The translations under genes and the position numbers were made by a program. Under the pieces are notes generated by a model. The model saw only the letters and a program-made list of their open reading frames with translations, did not search any database and was not told the DNA's origin. Positions 24,064 to 35,750 of a DNA stretch of 64,000 nucleotides are shown here, piece by piece. The stretch is from Siphonodentalium dalli. Taxonomy: Eukaryota > Mollusca > Scaphopoda > Gadilida > Siphonodentaliidae. Position 1 is the first letter of the stretch. Every line of letters starts with the position of its first letter. Location of the stretch: positions 10,560,036 through 10,624,035 of the forward strand of contig CP136069.1 in NCBI GenBank assembly GCA_032622095.1, given 5' to 3'.

Positions 24064-24384
24064 TGCATACATAAGAGAATGCATTGGCCTAACAATTTTT
24101 TACAATTTTAATAATTTGTTCTTGTATTCTTTAACAATTTTATAATTTCACCCATACAGAGCCCCAGACAAACATGAGCAGACGACACTCTTCTATATGC
24201 TTCTATATATGTGTGGGGCTCCCTGCAGGGTAATGGATGTTTTTTATTTTATGTCCTAAAAATTGTAAGAAACATTTATTTTAAAAAAAATGATAAAAAA
24301 TTGTTAGGCCAATGCATTCTCTTATATATGCGAGGCGACCTATGGTCGACTTGCATATATAAGAGAATGCATTGGCACAGGGTA
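24064..24384. mobile_element. Hairpin MITE variant V, left-truncated
   Basis: One half of the first hairpin, a central segment with cagagccccagacaaacatg and tgtggggctccctgcagg, and a complete second hairpin ending ggcacagggta. The central segment matches the copy at 50051-50424 almost base for base. Confidence 0.75.
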
Positions 24385-24860
24385 AAAAAGACAAGTCAAG
24401 GCTTGTACACTATCTCAAGGCTTGAGAGGGCTCCATCTGAAAATATTTTAAATTTAAGATTCAAGATTCAACTAGGTAATGGTCAGGTGAACTTATATAC
24501 CAAATATCTTTGAAATCCGTTGAGATTTGTGGAAATGAGCCCTGTGACGTCGTCTATTTGCTATTTGGTAAATTCAACAAAAATAATAAACAAAGTCCAA
24601 TAACTCCGGTAAAAAATATCCGGCCGGACCTGGCTTGCGAACTCATTCTAGGTAATGGTCAGATGAACTCATATACCACAAATCTTTTAAATCCGTTGAC
24701 ATTTGTTCAAGTTATGACTCTTACAAATTTGGGATGGACGGAACCCATTACTATACACATGTATATCCCCCGCAAATTTTATTTGGCGGGGGATAATAAG
24801 ATTTATTTGTTATTCAATATAATTATAGTAGATATATAACAACAGAACCCCACAATAAGT
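24385..24860. repeat. Mollusc repeat of the 'aactcatataccaaatcttt' type, about 45-85-bp units
   Basis: Two diverged units share tcaactaggtaatggtcag / ttctaggtaatggtcagatg and aaatccgttgag/acatttgt. They end in a cccccgcaaattttatttgg / gcgggggata palindrome, resembling the closing structure of repeat L. Confidence 0.6.
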
Positions 24861-25033
24861 TTAACCCTTTACCCAACAGAACGGCCCTGTGCCAATGCAT
24901 TCTCTTATATATGCGAGTCGACCATAGGTCGCCTCGCATATATAAGAGAATGCATTGGCTTAACACATTAAAAATTATAAATTGTTAAAGAATGTAAGAA
25001 ACGAGAGGCCGATCACGATCGGCAGATGTTTAA

Positions 25034-26250
25034 CCCATACCTTGGCGATAGCGATTAGCTATTTTCATAAATCCTGACACCAACCTTTTCAACAATTCAC
25101 ACCTTACTATTAAAGGTACTCAATCCGATTAAGCATCCCTCAGTTACTATTTATTCAGGGGTAAAAAATATTTTATTCAAATCGAGGAACCCATTCATCA
25201 AAGCTCAGAGTGAGCAGATATTGATTTTTAAAATCTATTATTTTTAACCACCTGGAATATTCAGTGGCCCAGTAAAAGTCAATGAGAAGACCAAATAGCA
25301 GATGAAGATGGATAACTCTAAAATCAAGTGGCTTTTTTGTGTTTTTTTGTGTCAGATATATGACAAACCGGCAAAAATTCATTGTGCAAAATGTTGATAA
25401 ATAACAGGTTTTGGGCAATTTTATACTTTAGTGGACTGTGGTTAGCATTATTTTTGGGCAATTAATCGATTCTGATAACTGAAGCGGCATTTCAAAACTA
25501 GAGGTGGGATTTGAGAATGGTCAGATTGAAAATATTAGTGTCATTACATTGGATAGCACACTGTATGTCTATGGAATGGGTGGGTTAATTTTGTTAATGA
25601 CATGATATATAAATATTATCAATAACAAATATTTGAGATATCAAATGAGATAGCAAACTGATCAAAATAGTCTATAAATGATTGTAATTGGATTTAGAAG
25701 CCCATACAATAAGTCAGTCTCAAGTATACAAGCAACATTATTATTATCCTGCACCCCAAATGCAATAGAGGGAATTTCAAAATAAAACATTTCCTCTGTT
25801 TTTAGAAATCCTTAATGAACCTGGCTCAAAGTGAAAGGTATAATTTAATATCTGCCAATCGGGTATCATGTGTCTATGGAATGGGTTAATTGTAATCCCA
25901 AAATCCATGCAAGATAAAAGTGGATCACCATCAACCTGTACATACAATCAGAGAAGAATCAAATGAAAGCATCAAAACCATATGATGTGTGGAGAGGGTT
26001 AATCATTTTCAATGATACCATATGGTGGAACTACCCAATGGGTGATTTAATTTTATTCTAAGATAAGACACAGAGTCTGTAAACACCAGCTGCTATCTGA
26101 CAATGTCAATGCACTGTACTGATCCATAGCTAATAACTGACTGCTCTGTGGGAATGACTTTGTCTTAATGTTATTTATTATCTCTATGGTATGTAGTGTC
26201 CAGTTAAACATTGCCAATAATACACTCTGTGTTATGTGAGATCTTCTCTT
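25034..26250. other. Interior of the composite element, non-coding
   Basis: AT-rich; no domain or long frame. The phrase tgtctatggaatggg recurs at about 25567 and 25870, suggesting old internal duplication. Confidence 0.5.
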
Positions 26251-26269
26251 CTCACAATGCAGGCTTACT

Positions 26270-27165
26270 TATCAGTCACTTTAATTTTAAATGGCCATAA
26301 CTCTGTTAAAATATACCGGATCAAACTCAAATTCGAACCTGATCTGTATTTCGGGGTGAGGACCAGATGTACCAAATTTGGTGCTGATCAGATGAAAAAT
26401 ATTTAAGTAAACACAGCTTGGATGAATTCTATTTAAAAACAAGAGCAGAAAGGGTTAACTAAACGATACCAAAATCCATACAGATAAAGAACGTGCTAAG
26501 AAAAACCTAGGTAAGAAATATGAGGCATATCAGAAGAAAATTGTTTGACTTAGATGCATCAGATAGCATTTGTGTGCAGGGTTAATTATTTTCTAAACCG
26601 ATCAACCAATCGATACCAAAACCTATACAGGTGAGGGGTGTGTCATCATAAACCTACATATCAAATATGAACACAATCGGTCAATTTTTGGTCAAATTGA
26701 GCAAGGAGTTCAATCTAAAAAAATCATTTTTTTTTATTCATTTTTTTCGAAAAAGGGTCATAACTCCTTTAAAATAAATTGGATCATACCCAAATTCGAA
26801 CTCAATCTGTATTTTGGGCTGTGAAACTCACATACCAAATTTGGTTCCAATCAGATAAAAAATGTTTGAGTTATGGCAGAATCCAGGAATTCTAAGTAAA
26901 AAAAGGGCCATAACTCTGTAACAAAAACTCGGATCAAACCCAAATTCGAACTCGATCTGTATTTTGGGCTGAGAAACCCATATACAAAATTTGGTTCTGA
27001 TTGGATAGAAAATGTTTGAGTTATCGCATTACACGTGAAGTGTCTACGGACGGACGGACAGACGGACGGACAGACGGACGGACAGACGGACGGACGGACG
27101 GACGAACGACGAGTGGTCAATCCGGACGTTGACACTATGTGTACCATACTATGGTATGGGTACAC
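26270..27165. repeat. Mollusc repeat H ('gggccataactc' units) with GACGG tail
   Basis: Diverged units of about 120-135 bp: ggccataactc, tcaaactcaaattcgaactc, atctgtattttgggctgag, accaaatttggttc. They close with a (ggacggacag)n run at 27048-27105 and a catactatggtatggg palindrome. Same structure as 41735-42590. Confidence 0.85.
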
Positions 27166-27405
27166 ATAAAAATGGTAAAAAGTGTTTTTTTAGGCCAATG
27201 CATTCTCTTATATATGCGAGGCGACCTATGGTCGACTCGCATATATAAGAGAATGCATTGGCACAGGGAATAACTGTAACTATCACAATGTGGTCAAGGA
27301 GCCGGTTCCAATGATATCCATATTTGTATGGTTCTATTGAGACAGACCGAAGATATTTTAGGCTGTTGAAGCTTTATTTGGCCGGTTTGTTGGGTAAAGG
27401 GTTAA

Positions 27406-27960
27406 CTTGCAAGGGCAGGGCCCTTATGCTTGTCTACTGATACAGTGTATTGTGTACATATATTGGGTGTTTATACATGTAGTGCGGTGCGTGTTTACAA
27501 TGTGTGTAGTTTTTTATAGAGATGGGCAAGAAGGGGTGAGGGCATGGGGTTAGGTGGGGGGGACGGGTTATGAGATGGTGATTATAGTAAAAAAAAATTT
27601 AGTTGTTATGCTTTATCTGGTATGCCATTATGATTATCTTGATGTCTTCATGCTGCGCACCTGCGCGATCATCTTGCAATACTTGTTTATTTTCAAGAAT
27701 GTGAGGAATACCAGTATTTTAAGGTGATCAATGAAATACGGGTATGAATACCGCTTGATTTGGTTGAGGAATTGGTTACGGTCATAATTAAGTTGATTAA
27801 CTTCAAACAAGGCCTTCCCTGAACATTTTTATCATATTTGTTCTACTCCTAAAGAATTCCTCAGTCTCACTTTTTGGGCTAGACTACATTGTATTTTGTG
27901 GACAATATGGTTTCTCGCAAAATACTGGGAATAGTGGTAACTCCATTTTCACTAATTATG
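27406..27960. other. No feature seen
   Basis: Single-copy-looking sequence with a G-rich patch (ggttaggtgggggggacggg) near 27550. Confidence 0.5.
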
Positions 27961-27961
27961 G

Positions 27962-28130
27962 AGAAGTAAACTGTTGATAGGGAGAAGTAAACTGTTGTTA
28001 GGGAGAGGTACATGTTAACTGTTGTTAGGGAGAGGTACATGTTAACTGTTGTTAGGGAGAGGTACATGTTAACTGTTGTTAGGGAGAGGTACATGTTAAC
28101 TGTTGTTATGGAGAAGTAAATTAAGTTCAT
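27962..28130. repeat. 27-bp minisatellite
   Basis: About six units: four regular copies of ttagggagaggtacatgtta-actgttg and flanking degenerate ones with gagaagtaaactgttg. Confidence 0.9.
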
Positions 28131-28171
28131 AAACTGTTGTCAGGGACAAGTCATAAAGGTTGAAATCAAGG

Positions 28172-28567
28172 GTTCAAGGCTCAAAATAATTCTTTTTTTA
28201 CTGACTGTCAAAATGACAGGCAGCAAATGGATGGAGTTGGTCATTTCAAAATGGTGCCTGTCAAAATTCAGATGTAATGAGACAGTATTTAAATTTTCGA
28301 TTGACTTATTGTTCGTCAATGAGACGCACATTTTAGTTATATTTGAATTATATTCACTCTGAATTGATATGAAATTTAAAAAAGAACTATTTTTTACTTT
28401 CAATGTCCAATTTGGCCAGTAGTGGCTCCTTGGATGTACCCAAACAGATACAGATTAATTGTTTAAAAATTTGCATTGGACAAAATGTCCGACAGATACA
28501 GAAGTGCACTGGACATAATCTATTTTTCGTCGGACAATGACCCTGACCAGCCACTTATTTTGAGCCT
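28172..28567. mobile_element. Family E MITE (copy 1)
   Basis: Inverted ends caaggctcaaaataa (about 28176) and ttattttgagccttg (about 28553-28567), with internal near-palindromic words (ggacaaaatgtccgac, gtcggacaatgacc). gttgaaat occurs on both sides (about 28159 and 28568), a possible 8-bp duplication. An inverted copy lies at about 49050-49445. Confidence 0.65.
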
Positions 28568-28667
28568 TGGTTGAAATTAAATTAAACCTTCAACAGACTT
28601 CAATCACCACAAGCAGCCATTCAACATGAAACTTAATAGGTTGTCAAATCCCTTTCAACATAATGTA

Positions 28668-29247
28668 CAGTAATGCTCTAATTAATCGACCTCTTAACCC
28701 TTTACCCAACAAACCGGCCAAAACCGGCCAAATAAAGCTTCAACAGCCTAAAATATCTTCGGTCTGTCTCAATAGAACCATACAAATATGGATATCATTG
28801 GAACCGGCTCCTTGACTACATTGTGATAGTTACAGTTATGCCCTGTGCCAATGCATTCTCTTATATATGCGAGTCGACCATAGGTCGCCTCGCATATATA
28901 AGAGAATGCATTGGCCTAAAAAAAATCTTTTTTAACACTTTTTACCATTTTTTCTTACATTCTTTAACAATTTTATAATTTTTAATGTGTTAAGCCAATG
29001 TATTCTCTTATATATGCGAGGCGACCTATGGTCGACTCGCATATATAAGAGAATGCATTGGCACAGGGCCCTTCTGTTGGGTAAAGGGTTAACCACAGCA
29101 GAATTATGGGTAACTTTTCAGGATTTAGTCGGAAATATGGCTTGTTGCCATTCATCGGAAAGCTCTCCCCGAACTTTCCGACTAAATCCTGAAAAGTTAC
29201 CCATAATTCTGCTGTGGTTAAGAGGTCGATTAATTAGAGCATTAATG
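28668..29247. mobile_element. Family D MITE split by a nested family A MITE
   Basis: The family D left terminus (tacagtaatgctctaatta, from 28668) is interrupted at its internal TTAA and resumes after 29092 (ccacagcagaattatgggta). It ends at 29247 with TA flanks at 28666 and 29248. Confidence 0.85.
28694..29092. mobile_element. Family A MITE nested in family D
   Basis: Full-length copy with TTAA at 28694-28697 and 29089-29092. The duplicated TTAA is the one in the family D word ctcttaaccacag, a clean piggyBac-type insertion. Confidence 0.9.
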
Positions 29248-29427
29248 TAGAACTTTAGAAAAAGCCAAAAAAAAGAGTCTGACCAGGAAAGTTAACGTCC
29301 AAATTGCCTATAATCCACAAGGGTTCTAATCAAATTAGCTGAGAGTAATTAGTAAAGTATATAAGTAATTAAGATAAGACACATGATCATCTGCTACACA
29401 CAGTAGGTTCTGTTATATTGACAGCTT

Positions 29428-29670
29428 CAACCCTGAGTTTAGTGTGTCTGACATTTGCAGAAGGAGGTTCCTTGAGGGGAATTTAGTGATTGCGGGCAAG
29501 AATCACTCAGAATTCACCCTCTGGAGACATCATTCTGCTTACACCTCAGCAGAATGAGGTTCCCAGAGGGTGAATTTGGTGATGCTAGCCCGCTATGCGG
29601 GGTAGCATCACTAAATCCATCCTCTGGGGACCTCATTCTGCAAATGACAGACACACTATTTCAAGGCTTG
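29428..29670. mobile_element. Family C MITE
   Basis: gtttagtgtgtctgacattt ... both palindromes ... ctatttcaaggcttg; the left terminus is changed to caaccctgag. Confidence 0.75.
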
Positions 29671-30235
29671 TTAACAAGCATAGAATGTCAGATATGCAGG
29701 TTTTACATGTAACAGGATCCACTTCGTTTTTGTTTAATTAGTGCCTCACTTTATAACACCAGTCCCACAGACTTTTTGTGATGACAGATGTAAACATGGA
29801 TCTTTGGCAAACAGCTGCCACCTGGGCAGAAACATGGCATGATGCAGAAATTATTAAATCCGCTTCTAAAATCCAGTGGAGAGGATTACAAGGCAACAGT
29901 TTTTTGAATAATTTCTTTACATGCAGAATTAATGAGATTTCAAAATTGCAAAACGTTTAAGTTGCTCTACACCATAATATTTGTCCCTTTCCGCTACCTC
30001 AATGCGTTCCAGATATCTCTACAATTGTCGATAAATGTGAGAGGCCAGTTTAAGGGCCATAACTCCAAAAAGCAAGAACGGACAAAATTCTCAATGGCTC
30101 GACCACTATATGCTGTAGAATTTGTTCACACGCCGAAAATTTCAGCGTTGTACGTTCAGCGGTTCCTGAGATTAAGCATACCAATTTCAAAATTGCAAGC
30201 AAATATCATTTGCCCAATGATTTTATTTGATACTA
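29671..30235. other. Non-coding; weak mollusc-repeat resemblance
   Basis: The stretch gccagtttaagggccataac (about 30041) with the following ~150 bp looks like a single repeat H-type unit. No exon recognised. Confidence 0.5.
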
Positions 30236-30259
30236 GTACATTAATGTGATGAATAATTA

Positions 30260-30477
30260 CAGTAATTCAATGCTCTAATTAATCGACTCCCTAACCACAG
30301 CAGAATTATGGGTAACTTTTCAGGATTTAGTCGGAAATATGGCTTGTTGCCATTCATCGGAAAGCTCTCGGCGAGAGCTTTCCGATGAATGGCAACAAGC
30401 CATATTTCCGACTAAATCCTGAAAAGTTACCCATAATTCTGCTGTGGTTAAGAAGTCGATTAATTAGAGCATTACTG
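30260..30477. mobile_element. Family D MITE
   Basis: Near-perfect palindrome of about 218 bp; the left end carries a 3-bp insertion (agtaattcaatgctc). It is flanked by a 20-bp direct repeat, gtacattaatgtgatgaata, at 30236-30255 and 30477-30496. Confidence 0.88.
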
Positions 30478-30535
30478 TACATTAATGTGATGAATAGTTA
30501 TGATAGTACTGTGAAGAAAACACTTTTTTTTTAAT

Positions 30536-30720
30536 GTGATTCTCCCAGTCAGTTAAAAGTGTACATCGGAATGGTCTATTATTGATTTGGGGGGATGTTA
30601 AGGTGATAGAATTAAAGCAGACGACAGATAAAATAAATGTGTGGAAGGAGCCCCGTTTTATTGAGGGAAATGTTCAGATAATAAGTTCACTCAATGATGC
30701 CTTAGTATAGAAAGGGTTAA
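30536..30720. mobile_element. Family G MITE right part
   Basis: gattctcccagtcagttaaa through agggaaatgttcagataata to agtatagaaaggg-TTAA (30717-30720). Confidence 0.65.
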
Positions 30721-30774
30721 CTTCATTTAACATACATGTACATGTATGGGTGAAGTCTGGAGAATACCCAGGTG

Positions 30775-31025
30775 TCGTACATTTGCAGAATGAGGTCCCC
30801 AGAGGGTGAATTTATTGATGCTACCCCGCTTTTTCTGCTTAGGCCTCATCTTCTCTGGAAAGTATCTTTATTATCAAACGTCTCCCACAGCAGTTGAGGT
30901 CTCAGCAGAATGAGGTTCCCAGAGGGTAAATTAGATGATTCTAGCCCACCGTGGGAGATCGCATCACTAAATTAACCTTCTGGGGACCTCATTCTATAAA
31001 TATCAGACACACTATTTGAAGGCTT
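30775..31025. mobile_element. Family C fragments
   Basis: gtacatttgcagaatgagg palindrome arm, the internal landmark cctcatcttctctggaaag, then a second palindrome to actatttgaaggcttg. Confidence 0.7.
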
Positions 31026-31813
31026 GCGAGAGGTGACCTTGATAATCTCATTCAAACAGAAGGATGAACTTCTTGTAAAAACAGAATTCTAAATTTAAAT
31101 CCTCATAAAATATAAAATCTGGAACAGGGAGCGGAACTAATGGGTTTTTGTTCCTGCCAGAAACAGGTCAGTTGCCAAGAACGCTGCTACGAAAATAAAT
31201 TTACCCCGCTCTTACCTGATGAGATTGTGAATAGCGCTCATGTTTAAATGACTTCTGGACAAAAAAAATCACATTTTCAAATTGAAACAAGCTATGATTA
31301 TAATTTGATGGGCAGCCTTCCAGACGAATTTATAGGAATCTTCATATTTCTTATAGATTAATCGAGATATAGCTGTAAGAGTGTTCATAAATTCCGACTA
31401 ACAACATGTATCTAATATCATTTTACACCTCAGGAATTTCAGCGACATTTCTTATCCCAGAATACTTATGATTACATATTATTTCCAAAAACCCTGTGCC
31501 TGTGCTGACATACGGGCAATCCCCCCTTGTATATATATATATATATATAACTTGACAATTTTTTTCCCCACATAAGTACATGTATGTGTTTCTTGTTAAC
31601 AGAGTTCTAATAGAACTACCCCCACATCTGCCGCCCACCATGGCATCCCTGTCTAAAGACTGGCTTCACTGTGGCACAGTTGATCTAATTAATGTTTCAT
31701 TATGACCATATTGCCCTCCCCCACCACCAAGTGCCCCCCCCCCCCCGCCCCGCTCCACCCTGGGCCCTGCCAATAGACTTCTGTCTTCACTGTGGCACTT
31801 AATAACCAGGCAG
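31026..31813. other. No gene; partial 130-bp duplication, AT and poly-C tracts
   Basis: cttcactgtggcac recurs at about 31664 and 31786, each followed by degenerate gatctaatt/aatgtttcatta; the second copy is broken by the family A element. (at)n at 31530-31548 and a C tract at 31732-31746. Confidence 0.55.
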
Positions 31814-32197
31814 TTAACCCTTTACCCAACAAACCGGCCAAAACCGGCCAAATAAAGCTTCAACAGCCTAAAATATCTTCGGTCTGTCTCAATAGAACCA
31901 TACAAATATGGATATCATTGGAACCGGCTCCTTGACCACATTGTGATAGTTACAGTTATGCCCTGTGCCAATGCATTCTCTTATATATGCGAGTCGACCA
32001 TAGGTCGCCTCGCATATATAAGAGAATGCATTGGCCTAATAATTTTTTACCATTTTTTCTTACATTCTTTAACAATTTTATAATTTTTAATGTGTTAAGC
32101 CAATGCATTCTCTTATATATGCGAGGCGACCTATGGTCGACTCGCATATATAAGAGAATGCATTGGCACAGGGCCGTTCTGTTGGGTAAAGGGTTAA
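31814..32197. mobile_element. Family A MITE, full length
   Basis: TTAA at 31814-31817 and 32194-32197; two intact hairpins with a shortened ataattttttaccattttt spacer. Confidence 0.88.
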
Positions 32198-33020
32198 TCT
32201 AATTGATGTTTCATTACCTGATAAATCAGAAACTCCCTCTGTTCTCAGAACAGCTGTGCATCAATAGAATTGGTTACATATTATCAGTGGCTTCATTAAG
32301 AGTCTGGAAACAGAGGTGTTTCATATATTATTGTGCTCATCAGGTAAATGGCATTATTTTTGCAGATAGAGATCTGGGCAAAAACAAAACTAATGGGCAT
32401 AGTTCAGTTCTTGGACACTTTATTAAAATTTTAATTATTGCATGTGCTATATCAATCTCTACCAGAGTGCATCATATTTCCTTTTGGACTCTGCCACTGG
32501 CTGGGTACTAGTCTGTGGTTTTCTATATTTAGCACGTGTTTTTTCCAGACAAAATGGCAAACCATGCAATTGCCCAAAGTAAAATGTGCTTTGAGAATAT
32601 TTTCCACACTTCAAACTTATTGACAGAATGGAGAATTAGAGTGGTAGTTTTGTTGATGATTTTCGTACGCTAATCAGCAAAATGGCAGGCATTAATTAGA
32701 ACCCTTGCGTTTGACTTGCCATGCGTGTTGTCGTCCATGTGCATTTAGACTATTTTGTCAATAAATAATCGAAGAACCAAATCACACCGTTTCACTATAT
32801 AGTTATTTGGCTCCAATTGTGTTCAATATTTTGTGCAACATGTGGATCTATTTGCTTAGTACACCTGTACTAGTATACAGTAACCCATAAAATCCATCAC
32901 GCCCCGTTAAAACATTGTGGGTGTTAAGTTACTCAGAAAATCTATATATTCTTTGTAAAACCAACGTCAAACCTTTTACATCCAAAAAACGAAATGGCCC
33001 ATTAATATACCCATTCTTAA
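32198..33020. other. No feature seen
   Basis: A 102-codon plus-strand frame at 32203-32511 has no recognisable similarity and no supporting context, so it is not called. Confidence 0.5.
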
Positions 33021-33025
33021 CCCTC

Positions 33026-33213
33026 CCATGACCCATAGAGAGCCCCACATACCATGACCCATAGAGAGCCCCACATACCATGACCCATAGAGAGCCCCAC
33101 AATACCAATGACCCATAGAGAGCCCCACATACCATGACCCAAAGAGAGCCCCACATACCCATGACCGGCCATAGAGAGCCCCACATACCATGACCCATAG
33201 AGAGCCCCACATA
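33026..33213. repeat. 26-bp minisatellite, seven copies
   Basis: Units catgacccatagagagcccc-acatac with small indels (caatg, ccggcc). Confidence 0.93.
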
Positions 33214-33217
33214 GACT

Positions 33218-33957
33218 CTTTGGTATCTTTATTATCAAAATTAACAAGTATTTTAGTCTCTACTGAAACTTCTTCCACATAGATTCATTTTCTGTTTTTG
33301 TTTAAGTTTCTCAATATCCCTAGATTGGCAGATGACACATTGCATAATTTAGAGGTTTCCGATGGGTGCACATCACAATAAATCGAGGTTCCTAATGGGT
33401 GCACATCACAATAAATCGAGGTTCCTAATGGGCGCACATCACAATAAATCGAGGTTCCTAATGGGTGCACATCACAATAAATCGAGGTTCCTAATGGGTG
33501 CACATCACAATAAATCGAGGTTCCTAATGGGTGCACATCACAATAAATCGAGGTTCCTAATGGGCGTACATCACAATAAATCGAGGTTTCCAATGGGTGC
33601 ACATCACAATATATCGAGGTTCCCAATGGGTGCACATCACAATAAATCGAGGTTCCTAATGGGCGGTACATCATAATAAATTGAGGTTTCCATGGGTGCA
33701 CATCACAATATATCGAGGTTCCTAATGGGCCCTACATCACAATAAATCAAGGTTCCTAATGGGCGTACATCACAATATTCACCATCTGGGAACTTCAATC
33801 TGAGTCTATGTCTTCCATATCAGATGACTTGAGGCCATGCAGAATGAGGTCCCCAGAGGGTGAATTTGATGATGCTAGCCAGCTGTGTGTGATAACGTCA
33901 CTAAATTCACCCTCTGGGGACCTCATTCTGCAAATGTCCAGCACCCTATTCTCAGGC
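33218..33957. mobile_element. Family C long form expanded by an internal minisatellite
   Basis: Normal long-form landmarks stand on both sides: atccctagattggcagatga on the left, gggaacttcaatctgagtc and the palindromic end (gaggtccccagagggtg) on the right. The single 'aatcgaggttccnaatgggtg' word of other copies is expanded into a tandem array. Confidence 0.78.
33352..33776. repeat. 33-bp minisatellite inside a family C element
   Basis: About 13 units of aatcgaggttcctaatgggt-gcacatcacaata. 33 is a multiple of three, so long open frames appear on both strands; they are not genes. Confidence 0.95.
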
Positions 33958-34189
33958 CTACCTCAGAGGGCTGATCTGTGGGATTGTCACCCCATACCTA
34001 CAGTAATGCCCAAAATAATTGACTCCTTGACCACAGTAGAATTATGGGTAATTTTTCAGGATTTAGTCGGCTTGTTGCCATTCATCGGAAAGCACTCACA
34101 CGCACGAAGAGGCATTCCTATATCGACTTATTCCGTACTTCAGATATAGCCAAAAAGACCACAGCAGCGATAGGTATCTCGTAAGTAAA

Positions 34190-34378
34190 CTAATCATATA
34201 ATCGTGCACTGTGTGTGTGAGTGGGGGGGGTAAACTAATCATAAAATATGTGTGAGTGGGGGGGGGGGGGGGGGGGGTAAACTAATCATATAATCGTGCA
34301 CTGTGTGTGTGAGTGTGTGTGTGTGTGTGTGAGGGTGTGGGTGTGTGTGTGAGTGTGTGGGGGGGGGGGGGGGTAAAC
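34190..34378. repeat. G-tract and GT microsatellites
   Basis: Three copies of taaactaatcat-(a/t)aaatcg(t) words separated by gtgtgtgtgagtg and G runs of up to about 23. Such tracts are prone to assembly error. Confidence 0.9.
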
Positions 34379-34519
34379 AATTTGCAATAAACTGAGCTAT
34401 AAATTAATGATTTACACCAATTAACAAACGATGAGGAATCACGTGGTTTCGAATTGATGAGTATCACGCATTCAAAATGGCCGATTCGAATATATACATG
34501 AGCCAACCTGGGTAACATA

Positions 34520-34626
34520 CAAGCCTTGAAATAGGGTGTCTGTCATTTGCAGAATGAGGTCCCCAGAGGGTGAATTTAGTGATGCTACCCCGCATAGCGG
34601 GCTAGCATCACCAAATTCACACTCGA
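34520..34626. mobile_element. Family C left-end fragment
   Basis: caagccttgaaatagggtg to ccaaattcacactcg; the right half is absent. Confidence 0.75.
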
Positions 34627-34814
34627 CCAGAAACGATTAAAATGGTAATAAACATAGTATTTTGGCAGCTACGAGCATATAATATTTCCGACTAAATCCT
34701 GAAAAATTACCCATAATTCTACTGTGGTTAAGGGGTCGATTATTTAGGGCATTTTTTCGGTAATTAGCCAGACATTTTCATGTGCTTCTAAACTGACAGT
34801 TGGTTTGTTTGATT

Positions 34815-34914
34815 NNNNNNNNNNNNNNNNNNNNNNNNNNNNNNNNNNNNNNNNNNNNNNNNNNNNNNNNNNNNNNNNNNNNNNNNNNNNNNNNNNNNNN
34901 NNNNNNNNNNNNNN
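34815..34914. other. Assembly gap of 100 N
   Basis: Exactly 100 N, a conventional scaffold gap of unknown true length. Confidence 0.99.
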
Positions 34915-34949
34915 ACTGTAGTTTATCTACCTTTTGTTATAAGTGCTAT

Positions 34950-35147
34950 ATTGACCCTTCTTTGACTGGAGCAATTTTGTGAAAACCCTGCGCTAATGAA
35001 TTCTCTAACATAGGGAGCCTCATATACATGTATATGAGCATTGGCCAAACAATATTTACCTTGCATGTAAATCAGTTCATTCTCTTGTATGCTGTATGTG
35101 AGGCTCTCTATGGGAGACTCACATAAATAAGAGAATGCTCTAGCACA
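34950..35147. mobile_element. Family F MITE, degenerate
   Basis: gacccttctttgactggagc, hairpin with acatagggagcctc, the spacer acaatatttaccttgcatg, and a second hairpin ending gctctagcacagg. Confidence 0.65.
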
Positions 35148-35255
35148 GGAGAGAGCTTTCCGATGAATGGCAACAAGCCATATTTCGGACTAAATCCTGA
35201 AAAGTTACCCATAATTCTTCTGTGTTTAAGGAGTCGATTACTTAGGGCATTACTG
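35148..35255. mobile_element. Family D right arm
   Basis: gagagctttccgatgaatgg to cttagggcattactg, directly abutting family F. Confidence 0.75.
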
Positions 35256-35276
35256 TAATTAAGTGGATAAACTATA

Positions 35277-35339
35277 TGATACTTATATGTGGTACAATGG
35301 ATGTGATGATCCCCCGGAGTATAGTCAATCACACCATCC

Positions 35340-35371
<32 letters not shown>

Positions 35372-35600
35372 CACCTCCTGGGTATCTGTGCGGTTCACCA
35401 GGTGCTAATCAGAGAATTGTACTCTATCATACTTTTATGTTGTACGATGGATGTGATGATCCCCCGGAGTATAGTCAATCACACCCTCCCTGCTCCCCCC
35501 CCCTGGGTATCTGTGCGGTTCACCAGGTGCTGATCAGAGAATTGTACTCTATCATACTTTTATGTTGTACGATGGATGTGATGATCCTCCCAGAGTATAG
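35277..35600. repeat. Tandem repeat of about 125-150 bp with C tracts
   Basis: Two and a half units start gtacaatggatgtgatgatc, run through a C tract (27 and 9 residues), then ctgggtatctgtgcggttca and ccaggtgct. Most of the length variation is in the C tract. Confidence 0.88.
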
Positions 35601-35750
35601 TCTGGGAACCTCATTCTGCTGAGGTGTAAGCAGAATGAGGTCCCAAGAGGGTGAATTTGGTGATGCTAGCCGCTATGCAGGGTAGCATCACTAAATTCAC
35701 CCTCTGGGGACCTCATTCTGCAAATGACAGACACCCTATTTCAAGGCTTG
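35601..35750. mobile_element. Family C right part
   Basis: ctgggaacctcattctgctg through the second palindrome to ctatttcaaggcttg. Confidence 0.75.

Larger units (their letters stand above)
24861..27405. mobile_element. Large composite family A element, 2.5 kb
   Basis: The left half (24861-25033) is a family A terminus and first hairpin, ending abruptly at aatgtaagaaacgagaggcc and followed by gatcacgatcggcagatg. The right half (27166-27405) is the family A second hairpin and unique right segment, ending in TTAA at 27402-27405. The interior, about 2.1 kb, has no transposase frame and ends in repeat H. A second element with the same two junctions occurs at 40989-42857, so this is one element class, not two chance fragments. 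Confidence 0.7.
34001..34754. mobile_element. Family D MITE split by about 590 bp
   Basis: The left arm (cagtaatgcccaaaataatt to cattcatcggaaagcactc, 34001-34095) and right arm (atttccgactaaatcctg to tttagggcatt, 34686-34752) are separated by microsatellite and family C sequence. The fit is good, but one insertion event is inferred. Confidence 0.6.

Noticed and set aside
32203-32511. 102-codon frame after a family A element
   Set aside because: No similarity, splice signals or codon pattern; consistent with chance in AT-rich DNA.
33285-33701. 138-codon and 104-codon repetitive frames
   Set aside because: They are by-products of a 33-bp minisatellite inside a transposon interior, open on both strands.
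34800-34982. Open frame across the N run
   Set aside because: It exists only because N codons are not counted as stops.
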